This document shows, piece after piece, positions 36,452-44,656 of a DNA stretch of 64,000 bases. Numbering within the stretch: position 1 is the stretch's first letter; each line of letters begins with the position of its first letter. A model generated the notes under the pieces. The model made no database searches. It had not been told where the DNA came from and saw only the letters and a program-made list of their open reading frames with translations. Position numbers and translations under genes: made by a program. Origin of the DNA: Sphingomonas abaci (GTDB lineage Bacteria; Pseudomonadota; Alphaproteobacteria; Sphingomonadales; Sphingomonadaceae); the NCBI RefSeq assembly GCF_014199625.1, contig NZ_JACHNY010000005.1, forward strand, positions 126,066-190,065, in the 5' to 3' direction.

Positions 36452-37333
36452 TCAGCGCAGCCGGCGGCGGGTCGCCGCCGTCGCGCCGAAACCCGATGCC
36501 GCCGCGCCGACCAGCAGTGCGATGACAAGCACAAACGACGTGCCGGCCGCCGCGCCCGCCGCCTGGTCGGTCGCCGACTTGGCAGTGGCGACCGCCTCGT
36601 TCTTGGTCTGGACAAAGCGCTGCTTGGCCTGCGTCACCTGCGCCTGCGCCTCGGCGCGGCTGATCTTGCGCTGGGCGGCGACGATGTCGACGATCCGCGC
36701 CTCGGCCTGCTGGCCCTCGGCCCCGCCGCGCGCCAGTGCCGGCAATTCCTGCGCGATCGCCTTCTGCGCCTGCTCCGCGCTCATCTTAGCCGGATCGTTC
36801 GGCACGTCCGACAGATAGGCCGCGGCCTCGCTGCGTACGTCGCCCTCGTCGATGCCGGCGACCGACGCCGCCTGGGGCGCGGCGGCGGCGACCGTCGTTC
36901 CCGCCGCACCGGCCACCGCGCCTACGGTCCGGAACGCACCACCGATGATGCCGCCGACCGCCGAGGTCAGCAGGTACAGGGTCAGGATCAGCGTCACGCC
37001 CCAGACGACCAGGCCATGAACCAGCGCATCGAACCGTTCATGCACGCCCGCGACCCGCGCTGCGGCATAGCCGCCGGCGCCCAGCGCCAGCACGGTCGTC
37101 ACCAGCCAGTAGAGACCCGCCCCAATGCCGAAGCCGGCAGCGCCGGGTGTCGTGCCCGCGACCGGATCGACCATGGTCAAGCCAATGCCGGCACCCAGAA
37201 TGCCGAGTACCAGTTGCACTGCGACAGCCAGCACCACGCCGGCGAAGATCGCCCCCCAGGACAGGCGCGTGGGCGTCTTGCCCGAATAAGCGGCATCGAC
37301 CGGCGCGACGCCGGGGGTGAAATGGGTAGCCAT
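36452..37333 (-). CDS. Multi-spanning membrane protein of unknown function
   Basis: A 293-residue protein with an N-terminal cytoplasmic tail, at least four membrane helices in residues 27-150 (GAIFAGVVLAVAVQLVLGI, GLYWLVTTVLALGAGGYAAA, VVWGVTLILTLYLL and a Gly/Ala-rich segment), a long soluble charged region (about 160-255: EGDVRSEAAAYLSDVPNDP and the alpha-helical AEAQAQVTQAKQRFVQTKNE), and a final membrane helix before an Arg-rich end. Similar proteins in alphaproteobacteria are often labelled PhnA-like, which I regard as uninformative. The start has AGGAG upstream. It lies in a run of three minus-strand envelope genes (35.6-37.8 kb). Confidence 0.8.
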   Translation of the reverse strand: MATHFTPGVAPVDAAYSGKTPTRLSWGAIFAGVVLAVAVQLVLGILGAGIGLTMVDPVAGTTPGAAGFGIGAGLYWLVTTVLALGAGGYAAARVAGVHERFDALVHGLVVWGVTLILTLYLLTSAVGGIIGGAFRTVGAVAGAAGTTVAAAAPQAASVAGIDEGDVRSEAAAYLSDVPNDPAKMSAEQAQKAIAQELPALARGGAEGQQAEARIVDIVAAQRKISRAEAQAQVTQAKQRFVQTKNEAVATAKSATDQAAGAAAGTSFVLVIALLVGAAASGFGATAATRRRLR

Positions 37334-37436
37334 GAATACTCCTAAAGGATGGGGTCAACGCCGGTCCGTCCATGGCCTGGCACGACCCCGGGACGATCTG
37401 ACCGGTCAAACAGCGGATGAACCGCCAGGCACCGCG

Positions 37437-37757
37437 TTACGGAAGCACGCCGCAACCCGCCGCGGCCTTGCCGACGGACAGGGCGATGGCGGGGTCCTTC
37501 AGCTCGCCGGCAACGCGCAGCAGGTCGCCGACGGTGAGCGCGCCGGGGGTCGTGTCGCCCTGGCGATAAGCGGCGGCGGCGCGGCCGAGTTGCTGGAGCT
37601 GGCCAAGCGAAAGATCGGATTGCAGGCGATTACCGACGCAATCGGCCCGGCCCTCGTCCAGGCCATAGCGTTGCAGCCCGCTGGATATACGGGTGGCGGG
37701 CGCGGCGCAGGCCGATAGCGACACAGCGCTGAGCAACATCAAGGCCGAGGCCCGCAT
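37437..37757 (-). CDS. Small lipoprotein of unknown function
   Basis: A 106-residue protein with a short signal sequence and the lipobox LSAC (Cys17), so it should be lipidated, with Lnt completing its acylation. The mature part has two further cysteines (GRADCVGNRL and AAAGCGVLP), which could pair in the periplasm, and a helical middle. No family is recognised. A possible EcfG-type promoter (GGAAC, 15 bp, CGGTT on the minus strand, 37843-37819) lies about 60 bp upstream. Confidence 0.7.
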   Translation of the reverse strand: MRASALMLLSAVSLSACAAPATRISSGLQRYGLDEGRADCVGNRLQSDLSLGQLQQLGRAAAAYRQGDTTPGALTVGDLLRVAGELKDPAIALSVGKAAAGCGVLP

Positions 37758-38113
37758 TATCCACTCTCCCCGAATATCATCCGCCCGGCCAGGACGATGC
37801 GGCCGGTTCGGTGCCATTAACCGCTTATAAGGAATACGGTTCCCGCGATCACCTTCGGCGCGATAATCGTGATCGAACCGCCGGGTCGCCGGCCGAGCCA
37901 TCGCGGCATCCGTCGCCCGCTGGGCAGTCGACGATGCCCGGTCAGCGGTGCGCATCCTTTCCGGCCCATGCGCCTACATCCACGAACGGGTCGCGGCGAC
38001 CAACCGCCGAAGCACATCCTCACGCTTCCGCCGACATGGCTTGCGATGCCGCTAACAGTCTGATTAGTAGTATATTTGACGGCGGCACGCCGCTGCGTCG
38101 GGAGAGGAAAGCG
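37758..38113. other. Intergenic region, 356 bp, between divergent genes
   Basis: The region separates the lipoprotein gene from the GH29 gene. It holds a candidate general-stress (EcfG-type) promoter on the minus strand, GGAAC at 37843-37839 and CGGTT at 37823-37819, whose 15-bp spacing is one or two short of the usual. It also holds the AT-rich motif at 38059-38077 shared with the region upstream of the Crp-type gene. No convincing coding sequence is seen in the rest. Confidence 0.45.
38059..38077 (+). promoter_or_regulatory. AT-rich motif shared with 46345-46363
   Basis: TCTGATTAGTAGTATATTT lies 36 bp ahead of the GH29 start. TCTGATTAATAGTGTATCT at 46345-46363, between the GH35 and Crp-type genes, matches at 16 of 19 positions with all three differences being transitions. 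Both are AT-rich islands in GC-rich DNA, so a common regulator site (or similar promoter) is plausible. Confidence 0.4.
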
Positions 38114-39775
38114 ATGGCCGGTTCGATCACTTCATCGATGGCGGGCGATCCGTCGCGCCGGGCGGTGCTTGCCGGCATGGCTGCCAGCGCCTTCGCCCAC
38201 CGCGCCCTGGCGCAAAGCCCGATGGGGCTCGCACGGGGCCCGGTGCAGCCAAGCTGGTCGTCTTTGGTCGAGCACTACCGCTATCCCGACTGGTTCCGCG
38301 ACGCAAAGCTGGGGCTGTGGTCGCATTGGGGGCCGCAATCGGTGCCCGAGCAGGGCGACTGGTATGGCCGCTTCATGTACATGCAGGGTCATCCGATGTA
38401 CGAACATCACCTGAAGACCTATGGCCATCCGAGCGAGGCCGGGATGATGGAGATCCAGCGCCGCTGGACCGCCGAGCGCTGGGACCCCGATGCGCTGATC
38501 GCGCGCTACAAGCGGGCAGGCGCCCGGTATTTCGTCAGCCTGGCGTGCCACCACGACAATCTCGACTGCTATGACAGTCGCTATCACGCTTGGAACAGCC
38601 TGCGGGTCGGGCCGAAGAAGGACGTGGTCGGGATCTGGGCCGGGGCAACGCGGCGCGCCGGGCTGAAGTTCGGCGTCTCCAACCATGCCGCCCATGCCTG
38701 GCATTGGTATCAGACCGCCTATGGCTATGACGCGGTGGGTCCGCGCCAGGGTGTCCGATACGACGCGTTCCGTCTGCGCCAGGCCGACGGGCGCGGCCGC
38801 TGGTGGGAGGGGCTGGACCCGCAACAGCTCTATACCGGCGGCCATCTGGTCATACCCGACGGGATCGGGAGCGTGGCGGAGATGAATGCCTGGCACGACC
38901 GGCATGACGGACAATGGGTCGAGACCGCCCCACCCGGCGATACCGCCTATGCGATGCGCTGGCTGCTCCGCCAAGCCGATCTCATGGAGAAATACCGACC
39001 CGACTTTTGCTATTTCGACGATTACGAATTGCCGTTCGGCCCGATCGGGTTGCAGGCGGCGGCCGATTACTACAACCGCTCGATCGCGTGGCACGGCAAG
39101 ATCGACGTGGTGCTGACCGCCAAGCAGCTCAAGCCTTATGCCCGGTTCGGTCTGGTGCAGGATGTCGAGCGCGGCTTCACCGATCATCGGTGGGACGAGC
39201 CGTGGCAGACCGACACCTGTATCGGCGACTGGTTCTACAATGTCGCGCGCTTGAACGACAAGAGCTACAAGACCGCCGAGCAGGTCATCCAGCGGCTCGC
39301 CGACGTGGTGTCGAAGAACGGCAATCTGCTGCTCTCCATTCCGCAACCCGGCGACGGCTCGATCGATCGCGAGGAAGAGAAGATCCTCGACGACATGGCC
39401 GCCTGGGTGGCGGTGAACGGCGAGGCGATCTTCGGGTCGCGACCCTGGCGCGTCTATGGCGAGGGACCGACCCGACTCCAGGTCGGGATGCAGAACGAAC
39501 AGTCCGCCGGCGCCTTCACCGCGCAGGACATCCGCTTCACCACCAACAGCGGGGCGCTCTATGCCTTGCCGCTCCGCTGGCCGACGCGCCGGCTGTCGAT
39601 CGCGGCCTTGGGAACGGACCGGCTGCGGGAGGCTGTGATCGAGCGGGTGACGTTGCTGGGCGGCGGGACGCTGGCCCATCGACGCGACGGCGCAGGCCTG
39701 CATGTCGACCTGCCGCCGCCGGGTGGTTCGGGTTTCGTCCCCGTGTTGCGCATCGACGGACGCGGCCTGGTGTAG
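38114..39775 (+). CDS. Glycoside hydrolase family 29 (alpha-L-fucosidase), Tat-exported
   Basis: A 553-residue retaining alpha-L-fucosidase-type enzyme. The N-terminus PSRRAVLAGMAASAFA is a twin-arginine signal. GH29 landmarks are FRDAKLGLWSHWGPQSVPEQ (61-80), WDPDALIARYKRAGARYFV, CHHDNLDCYDSRYHAWNS with the family His-His-Asp, FGVSNH, and YFDDYELPFG where Asp302 or Asp303 is the expected nucleophile. The C-terminal ~90 residues form a beta domain. It would remove fucose from plant or algal oligosaccharides in the periplasm. The ATG at 38114 follows GGAGAGG. Confidence 0.92.
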   Translation: MAGSITSSMAGDPSRRAVLAGMAASAFAHRALAQSPMGLARGPVQPSWSSLVEHYRYPDWFRDAKLGLWSHWGPQSVPEQGDWYGRFMYMQGHPMYEHHLKTYGHPSEAGMMEIQRRWTAERWDPDALIARYKRAGARYFVSLACHHDNLDCYDSRYHAWNSLRVGPKKDVVGIWAGATRRAGLKFGVSNHAAHAWHWYQTAYGYDAVGPRQGVRYDAFRLRQADGRGRWWEGLDPQQLYTGGHLVIPDGIGSVAEMNAWHDRHDGQWVETAPPGDTAYAMRWLLRQADLMEKYRPDFCYFDDYELPFGPIGLQAAADYYNRSIAWHGKIDVVLTAKQLKPYARFGLVQDVERGFTDHRWDEPWQTDTCIGDWFYNVARLNDKSYKTAEQVIQRLADVVSKNGNLLLSIPQPGDGSIDREEEKILDDMAAWVAVNGEAIFGSRPWRVYGEGPTRLQVGMQNEQSAGAFTAQDIRFTTNSGALYALPLRWPTRRLSIAALGTDRLREAVIERVTLLGGGTLAHRRDGAGLHVDLPPPGGSGFVPVLRIDGRGLV

Positions 39776-39810
39776 ACCCTTTTTTCTTCCCGAGAGGAAC
39801 GCGTCCAGAC

Positions 39811-39855
39811 AAAAAATGCCCGCCCGGCCGGTGACGCACCGAGGCCGGACGGGCA
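39811..39855 (-). terminator. Strong rho-independent terminator for the minus-strand TonB receptor
   Basis: TGCCCG/CGGGCA and CCGGCC/GGCCGG, with an inner GGTG/CACC, form a long interrupted stem (39817-39855). On the minus strand it runs into six T residues (complement of 39811-39816). It also closes off the convergent GH29 gene. Confidence 0.88.
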
Positions 39856-39904
39856 CGCAGGGGGAGCCCTGGACATTGGGCGGGCCGAAAACCCGCCCGT
39901 GCGG

Positions 39905-42868
39905 TCAGTTGCGCATCCGGAACGAGATGCCGAAGCGACGATCGTTCAGTTCGAAATTGCGCGGGTTGCCGGGATAATATTGATAGCTGTCGAAGCGCGC
40001 GCGGGTCAGGTTGATCGCGTCTACCGTCACCGAAACCTTGGGCGTGAAGTTGTACCCAATCGACGCATCCAACTGGCCATAGGCGCGGTTGTAGATCGGC
40101 ACGCCGCCAGTGCCATTGCTGGCGGAGTCGAACAGATAGTGGCTCCGCCAGTTATAGGCCGCGCGCGCGGTGAAACCATATTTCTCGTACAGGCCGACGA
40201 GGTTGTAGCTCCACTTGGACAGGCCCTGGAGCGAGGTCGGCACCTGGTCGCCGTTCAGGAGCGTGCCGGTGGCGCCGGGCGCGCTGCTGTCGACATAGGT
40301 GAGGTTCGCCTGCGCGCCCAGTCCGGACAGCGGCCCTGGCAGGAAGTCGAAGAAGGTGTTGCCGCCGATCTCGAACCCCTTCACCTCGCCCCTCGCGCCG
40401 TTGACGAAGGCGGTGTAGCGGAAGGTCTGCGGACCCTGGCCCGGCACCTCGACCTGCTGCTCGAACACCTGCGAGGTGGTGAAGTTCTTGAGCTTCTTGT
40501 AGAAGACCGTGCCGTAGAAGAAGGTCGTGGCGGCGGCGTTCCACTCCAGCGCCAGGTCGGCCTGGTCGACGGTCAGCGGCTTCAGCAACGGATTGCCGCC
40601 CGTGCCGGTGTTCACGCCATTGGGCTGGTAGCCGATGACGGTGGTGCCATCGAGCAGCTGGGCATAGCCGACCGAGAATTGGCGGTTGGCATTGAGTTGC
40701 GAGAAATCCGGCCGCGACAGGCCTTTGGACGCACCGGCGCGCAGTTGCAGTCGCTCGGTCAGGTGCGCGCGCAGGTTCAGGCTCGGCAACACCTTGGTAT
40801 AGGACTGACCGACCGCATAGGGCTGGTCCAGCGTCACCTGCTGCGAATCAGCACCCAGGGTCGGGCGATAGTTGAGGCGGGTGGTGCCGCTGGCGTCGGC
40901 ATCGGTCTTCACCACGCGCACGGCGATGTTGCCGTCGAGCGGCAGCCCGGCGTCGACCTTGAAATAGGCCGCGAGATAGCCGGCATAGGTCTTCTCGTTC
41001 TGGGTGTTGATGTCCTGGTCGGAGAAGGTTGTGATCGCCCGGCCGCCGATCGTGCGGAACGCCGCGACCGGATCGTTGAACAGCACCGCCGAGGCATAGG
41101 GCACCGAACCGATAATCGCATCGCCCTTGCCGCCGAACAGCGCGCCGTAAGGCGAGTTGATCCCGAGCGCGGCGGGATTGGCGAGGTTGAGTGGCGTGCC
41201 GTCGGCATTGGTCGGGGCCGCCGCCGTCCAGTTATAGGGCGTGCTGCGATTGATCGCTTCGCGATCGGTATAGCGGACCCCGCCCTGGATCGAGGTCAGG
41301 ATGCTGTCGTCGAAGTCCCATTCCAGGTCGAGACGCGCCGCCTTCTGCGTCGCTACGCTGTCCTCCAGATGGTCCATGATCGCGGTGAAGCGATAGGCGG
41401 CGGGATCGGCGATCGCCCCCGTGCCCGGCGCACTCTGGAACGAGATGGCCGGCAGGTCGTGGCTCAGGTCGATCGTATAGCCGGCCAGGTCCTTCTGCCC
41501 GAAGGCGGTGTAGCTGGAGACGTTGGCGGTCGCGCGGACATATTGCAGGTCGAGATTGACGTGCAGCCGATCGGTCGGCTGCCACTTCACGCCGCCGGCA
41601 TAGTCGGTGGTCTTGGTGCGCGAGAAGGCGACCTGCGTGTTGTTCTGCACGTTCAGCGCCGTGTTGGCGTTAGGCGTGGCCGGAGTGAAGCCATTAAAGC
41701 CGCCCGAGACGAACTGGCCGTCGTCGAAGCGGAAGCCGCCGGCATTGGGCTGCATGTAGTTGAGGAAGTCGGGGCTCGTGCTGTTGGTCACGAAGCTCGA
41801 ATAATTGGGCGTGTAGAGGTCGTAGTTCGCCTGGAACACGGTGCCGTAGAATTGCAGGTTGCTCGCCGGCTCCCACTGGGCGGCGGCGTAATAGCCGCGC
41901 CGCTTGCGGCTGCCTTGCGTCACCTGAATGCCCGCGCCGTCGGGCATCGACAGGGTCTGCCCGGCATAGCCGGGGATGCCGGTGACCGGAACATAGGGCT
42001 CGATCGTCGCCTGGTCGCGGCGGAAGGAGGATTCGTAATAGGACACGTCGACCAGGATGCCGAAGTCGCCGATGCCGGTGTCGCTCCAGGTCTTGCTGAC
42101 CAGCGCCGAACCGTTGAAGCGTGCATCCTTGGCCAGGTCGAAATAATTCGCCCCCATGCTCGCCGACAGCACGAAGCCCTTCTCGTCGAACGGCATACGC
42201 GTGCGCAAGTTGACCAGGCCACCGATGCCACCCTCGATCTCCTTGGCGGACGGGTCCTTGTACACGTCGACGCCGGCGAGCAGTTCGGAGGGAACATCTT
42301 CGAAGCTTAGCGAGCGGCCGCCGCTGCCGCCGAACACGTCGCGGCCGTTGAGCTGAGTCTTGACCTGGGTCAGGCCACGGATCGCGATACCGGACCCTTC
42401 GCCGTAGTTGCGGCTGATCTGGATGCCCGACACGCGTTGCAGCGCCTCCGCGACGTTCTTGTCGGGCAGCTTGCCGATGTCGGTCGCGGTGATCGAGTCG
42501 ACGAACTGGTCGGAATTGAACTTCAGCGCCTGGGCAGTCGCCAGGCTGCGGCGCAGGCCGGTGACGACGATGTCCGCGCCCTGCCCGTCGTCCTGCGGGC
42601 CGGCGGCCTGCTCCACGGTCGACGCGTCCGAGGGCGGGACGGCCGCGACCGTGCCGCTGCCGTCGCGGGGCAGCGCGCCGGTGGCGGGCGTGCCCTGCTG
42701 GCTGGCGGTCGACGGATTGCCGTCGGACTGGGCGGGCGCGCCGGCACCCGGCTTGGTCGCATCCTGCGCCAGCGCGGGCGTGGCCACCAGCGCCAGCGTC
42801 AACAGCGACGCCCCGGCGGCGATCGCCCGGACGTGGCGCCGGATCAGAATAGGCGTATCGGTCTGCAT
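39905..42868 (-). CDS. TonB-dependent receptor, Xanthomonas/Caulobacter carbohydrate type
   Basis: A 987-residue outer-membrane receptor. The signal peptide ends at TPALAQ (about residue 35), followed by a ~70-residue Ala/Pro/Ser/Thr-rich linker and the TonB box region DIVVTGLRRSLATAQALK. The plug domain has ITATDIGKLPDKNVAEALQRVSGIQI-type sequence and RSLSFEDVPSELLAGVDVYK, both hallmarks of the TonB-Xanth-Caul oligosaccharide receptor group. The barrel ends GISFRMRN. The ATG at 42868 follows GGGGAAAC. The divergent halogenase-like gene is a standard partner of such receptors. A terminator follows. Confidence 0.92.
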   Translation of the reverse strand: MQTDTPILIRRHVRAIAAGASLLTLALVATPALAQDATKPGAGAPAQSDGNPSTASQQGTPATGALPRDGSGTVAAVPPSDASTVEQAAGPQDDGQGADIVVTGLRRSLATAQALKFNSDQFVDSITATDIGKLPDKNVAEALQRVSGIQISRNYGEGSGIAIRGLTQVKTQLNGRDVFGGSGGRSLSFEDVPSELLAGVDVYKDPSAKEIEGGIGGLVNLRTRMPFDEKGFVLSASMGANYFDLAKDARFNGSALVSKTWSDTGIGDFGILVDVSYYESSFRRDQATIEPYVPVTGIPGYAGQTLSMPDGAGIQVTQGSRKRRGYYAAAQWEPASNLQFYGTVFQANYDLYTPNYSSFVTNSTSPDFLNYMQPNAGGFRFDDGQFVSGGFNGFTPATPNANTALNVQNNTQVAFSRTKTTDYAGGVKWQPTDRLHVNLDLQYVRATANVSSYTAFGQKDLAGYTIDLSHDLPAISFQSAPGTGAIADPAAYRFTAIMDHLEDSVATQKAARLDLEWDFDDSILTSIQGGVRYTDREAINRSTPYNWTAAAPTNADGTPLNLANPAALGINSPYGALFGGKGDAIIGSVPYASAVLFNDPVAAFRTIGGRAITTFSDQDINTQNEKTYAGYLAAYFKVDAGLPLDGNIAVRVVKTDADASGTTRLNYRPTLGADSQQVTLDQPYAVGQSYTKVLPSLNLRAHLTERLQLRAGASKGLSRPDFSQLNANRQFSVGYAQLLDGTTVIGYQPNGVNTGTGGNPLLKPLTVDQADLALEWNAAATTFFYGTVFYKKLKNFTTSQVFEQQVEVPGQGPQTFRYTAFVNGARGEVKGFEIGGNTFFDFLPGPLSGLGAQANLTYVDSSAPGATGTLLNGDQVPTSLQGLSKWSYNLVGLYEKYGFTARAAYNWRSHYLFDSASNGTGGVPIYNRAYGQLDASIGYNFTPKVSVTVDAINLTRARFDSYQYYPGNPRNFELNDRRFGISFRMRN

Positions 42869-43099
42869 CACAGTTTCCCCAAGGCTCCGGACCGGGCCGG
42901 CAGCGTTTCGACGGGGAGCGGTCACAGCCGCAAAAACGGCTGCGTCATCCTCCCCGGCCACGACCCCCACAGCCCGTTCCACGGACGCGTTTGATCGATA
43001 TGTCACCGGTATCGCTGGAAAAAATTAGCGTCAATGTGATTGTTGCCATTAATATGACTTGTTCGACGACCTTGGGTTTTTGCGCAACAGCGTGGAAGG

Positions 43100-44656
43100 A
43101 TGACCGTGGCTGATACCGATACCGCAGCGCCGATCGCCTCGATTGCGATCGTCGGCGGCGGCACCGCCGGATGGATGGCGGCGGCGGCGCTGGCGCGGTC
43201 GCTGGGCCCCCGCCCGCCAGCCATCACCCTGATCGAGTCGGAGGCGCTGGGCACGATCGGGGTCGGCGAGGCGACGATCCCGCCGATCCGCGAAATGAAC
43301 CGGCTGCTCGGCCTGGCGGAAGAGGAATTCGTCCGCGCGACCGGCGCGACCTTCAAGCTGGGCATCGCTTTCGAGAACTGGCGGGCGGTTGGACATCGCT
43401 ACTTCCACCCCTTCGGTCGGCTGGGTGCGGCGATCGGGCCCTTGCCGTTCCACCTATATTGGCAGGCCCTGGTGGCGGTGCGGCCGGACGCGGCTGGGAC
43501 GCTGACCGCGTACAGCCTGCCGGCCATGGCGGCGGCGGCCGGCACGTTCCAGCAGCCGAGCGACGATCCGCGCAACACGCTGTCGATGATGAGCCATGCC
43601 TATCATTTCGACGCGGGCCTCTATGCCCGCTTGCTGCGCCATCGCGCCGAGGCGGACGGCGTGGCGCGGCTGGAGGGGCGGATCGTATCGGTGGTCCGTC
43701 ACGAGCGCGACCATCCCGCCGGACCGATGGTGCGATCGGTCACGCTGGCGGACGGGCGGAGCGTGGCGGCGGACCTCTTCATCGACTGTTCGGGCTTCGC
43801 CGGGCTGCTGATCGGCGCGGATCCGGGCAATGCCTATCAGGACTGGCGGCATTGGCTGCCGTGTGACAGCGCGCTGGCGATGCCGACCGAGCGGACGGCC
43901 GATCCCCTGCCCTACACGCGCGCGATCGCGGAGCAAGCGGGCTGGCAATGGCGCATCCCGCTCCAGCATCGGGTGGGTAATGGCCACGTCTTCGCCAGCG
44001 ACTTTGTCGAACGCGATACGGCGGAACGCGTGCTGCGCGACAGCGTGGCGGGCACGCCCCTTGCCGAGGCACGCCTGCTCCGCTTCACCCCCGGGCGTCG
44101 AGCCCAAGCGTGGCGTGGCAATGTCGTGGCGATCGGGCTGGCCGCGGGCTTTCTGGAGCCGCTGGAGTCGACCAGCATCCATCTGGTGCAGTCGGCGGTG
44201 ACGCGGCTGCTCGCGCTGTTCCCGGACCAGGGCTTCGCCCCGGCCGACATCGCCTATTTCAACCGCGCCACGGCAGCGGAATATGAGCGGATCCGCGACT
44301 TCCTGATCCTCCACTATCACGCCACCGAGCGGCGGGACTCGGCCTTTTGGGATCATGTCCGCGAACAGGCGATCCCGGACACGCTCGCCGAGCGGATCGA
44401 CCTCTATCGCAGCCGGGGGCGCTTCTTCCCCGAGCCGTTCGACCTGTTCCTGGAGCCGAGCTGGATCGCGGTGCTGCACGGCCAGGGGATCACGCCGGCG
44501 CAGCCCGACCCACTGGCGCTGGCGGCGGCGGATCGGCTTGCCGAGGTGCTGCCCCGCATGCGCGCGGCGATCGCGCGGGCGGTGGCGACGATGCCCGGCC
44601 ATGCGGCGTTCCTCGCCCGCCACATCGCCGCGCCGCGCCCGCCCGATCAGCGATAA
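43100..44656 (+). CDS. Tryptophan-halogenase-family FAD-dependent protein
   Basis: A 518-residue flavoprotein of the PrnA/tryptophan 7-halogenase family. The FAD motif IVGGGTAGW is at 17-25, the conserved Lys is in FKLGIAFENW (Lys86), the halogenase signature WxWxIP reads WQWRIP, and FLEPLESTSIHL is the C-terminal active-site block. These features fit a genuine halogenase fold. However, in sphingomonads and caulobacters such genes regularly sit next to TonB receptors of carbohydrate loci, as here (231 bp from a divergent receptor gene), and their substrate is unknown. No flavin reductase gene is adjacent. The 3' end overlaps the convergent GH35 gene by 10 bp. Confidence 0.88.
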   Translation: MTVADTDTAAPIASIAIVGGGTAGWMAAAALARSLGPRPPAITLIESEALGTIGVGEATIPPIREMNRLLGLAEEEFVRATGATFKLGIAFENWRAVGHRYFHPFGRLGAAIGPLPFHLYWQALVAVRPDAAGTLTAYSLPAMAAAAGTFQQPSDDPRNTLSMMSHAYHFDAGLYARLLRHRAEADGVARLEGRIVSVVRHERDHPAGPMVRSVTLADGRSVAADLFIDCSGFAGLLIGADPGNAYQDWRHWLPCDSALAMPTERTADPLPYTRAIAEQAGWQWRIPLQHRVGNGHVFASDFVERDTAERVLRDSVAGTPLAEARLLRFTPGRRAQAWRGNVVAIGLAAGFLEPLESTSIHLVQSAVTRLLALFPDQGFAPADIAYFNRATAAEYERIRDFLILHYHATERRDSAFWDHVREQAIPDTLAERIDLYRSRGRFFPEPFDLFLEPSWIAVLHGQGITPAQPDPLALAAADRLAEVLPRMRAAIARAVATMPGHAAFLARHIAAPRPPDQR

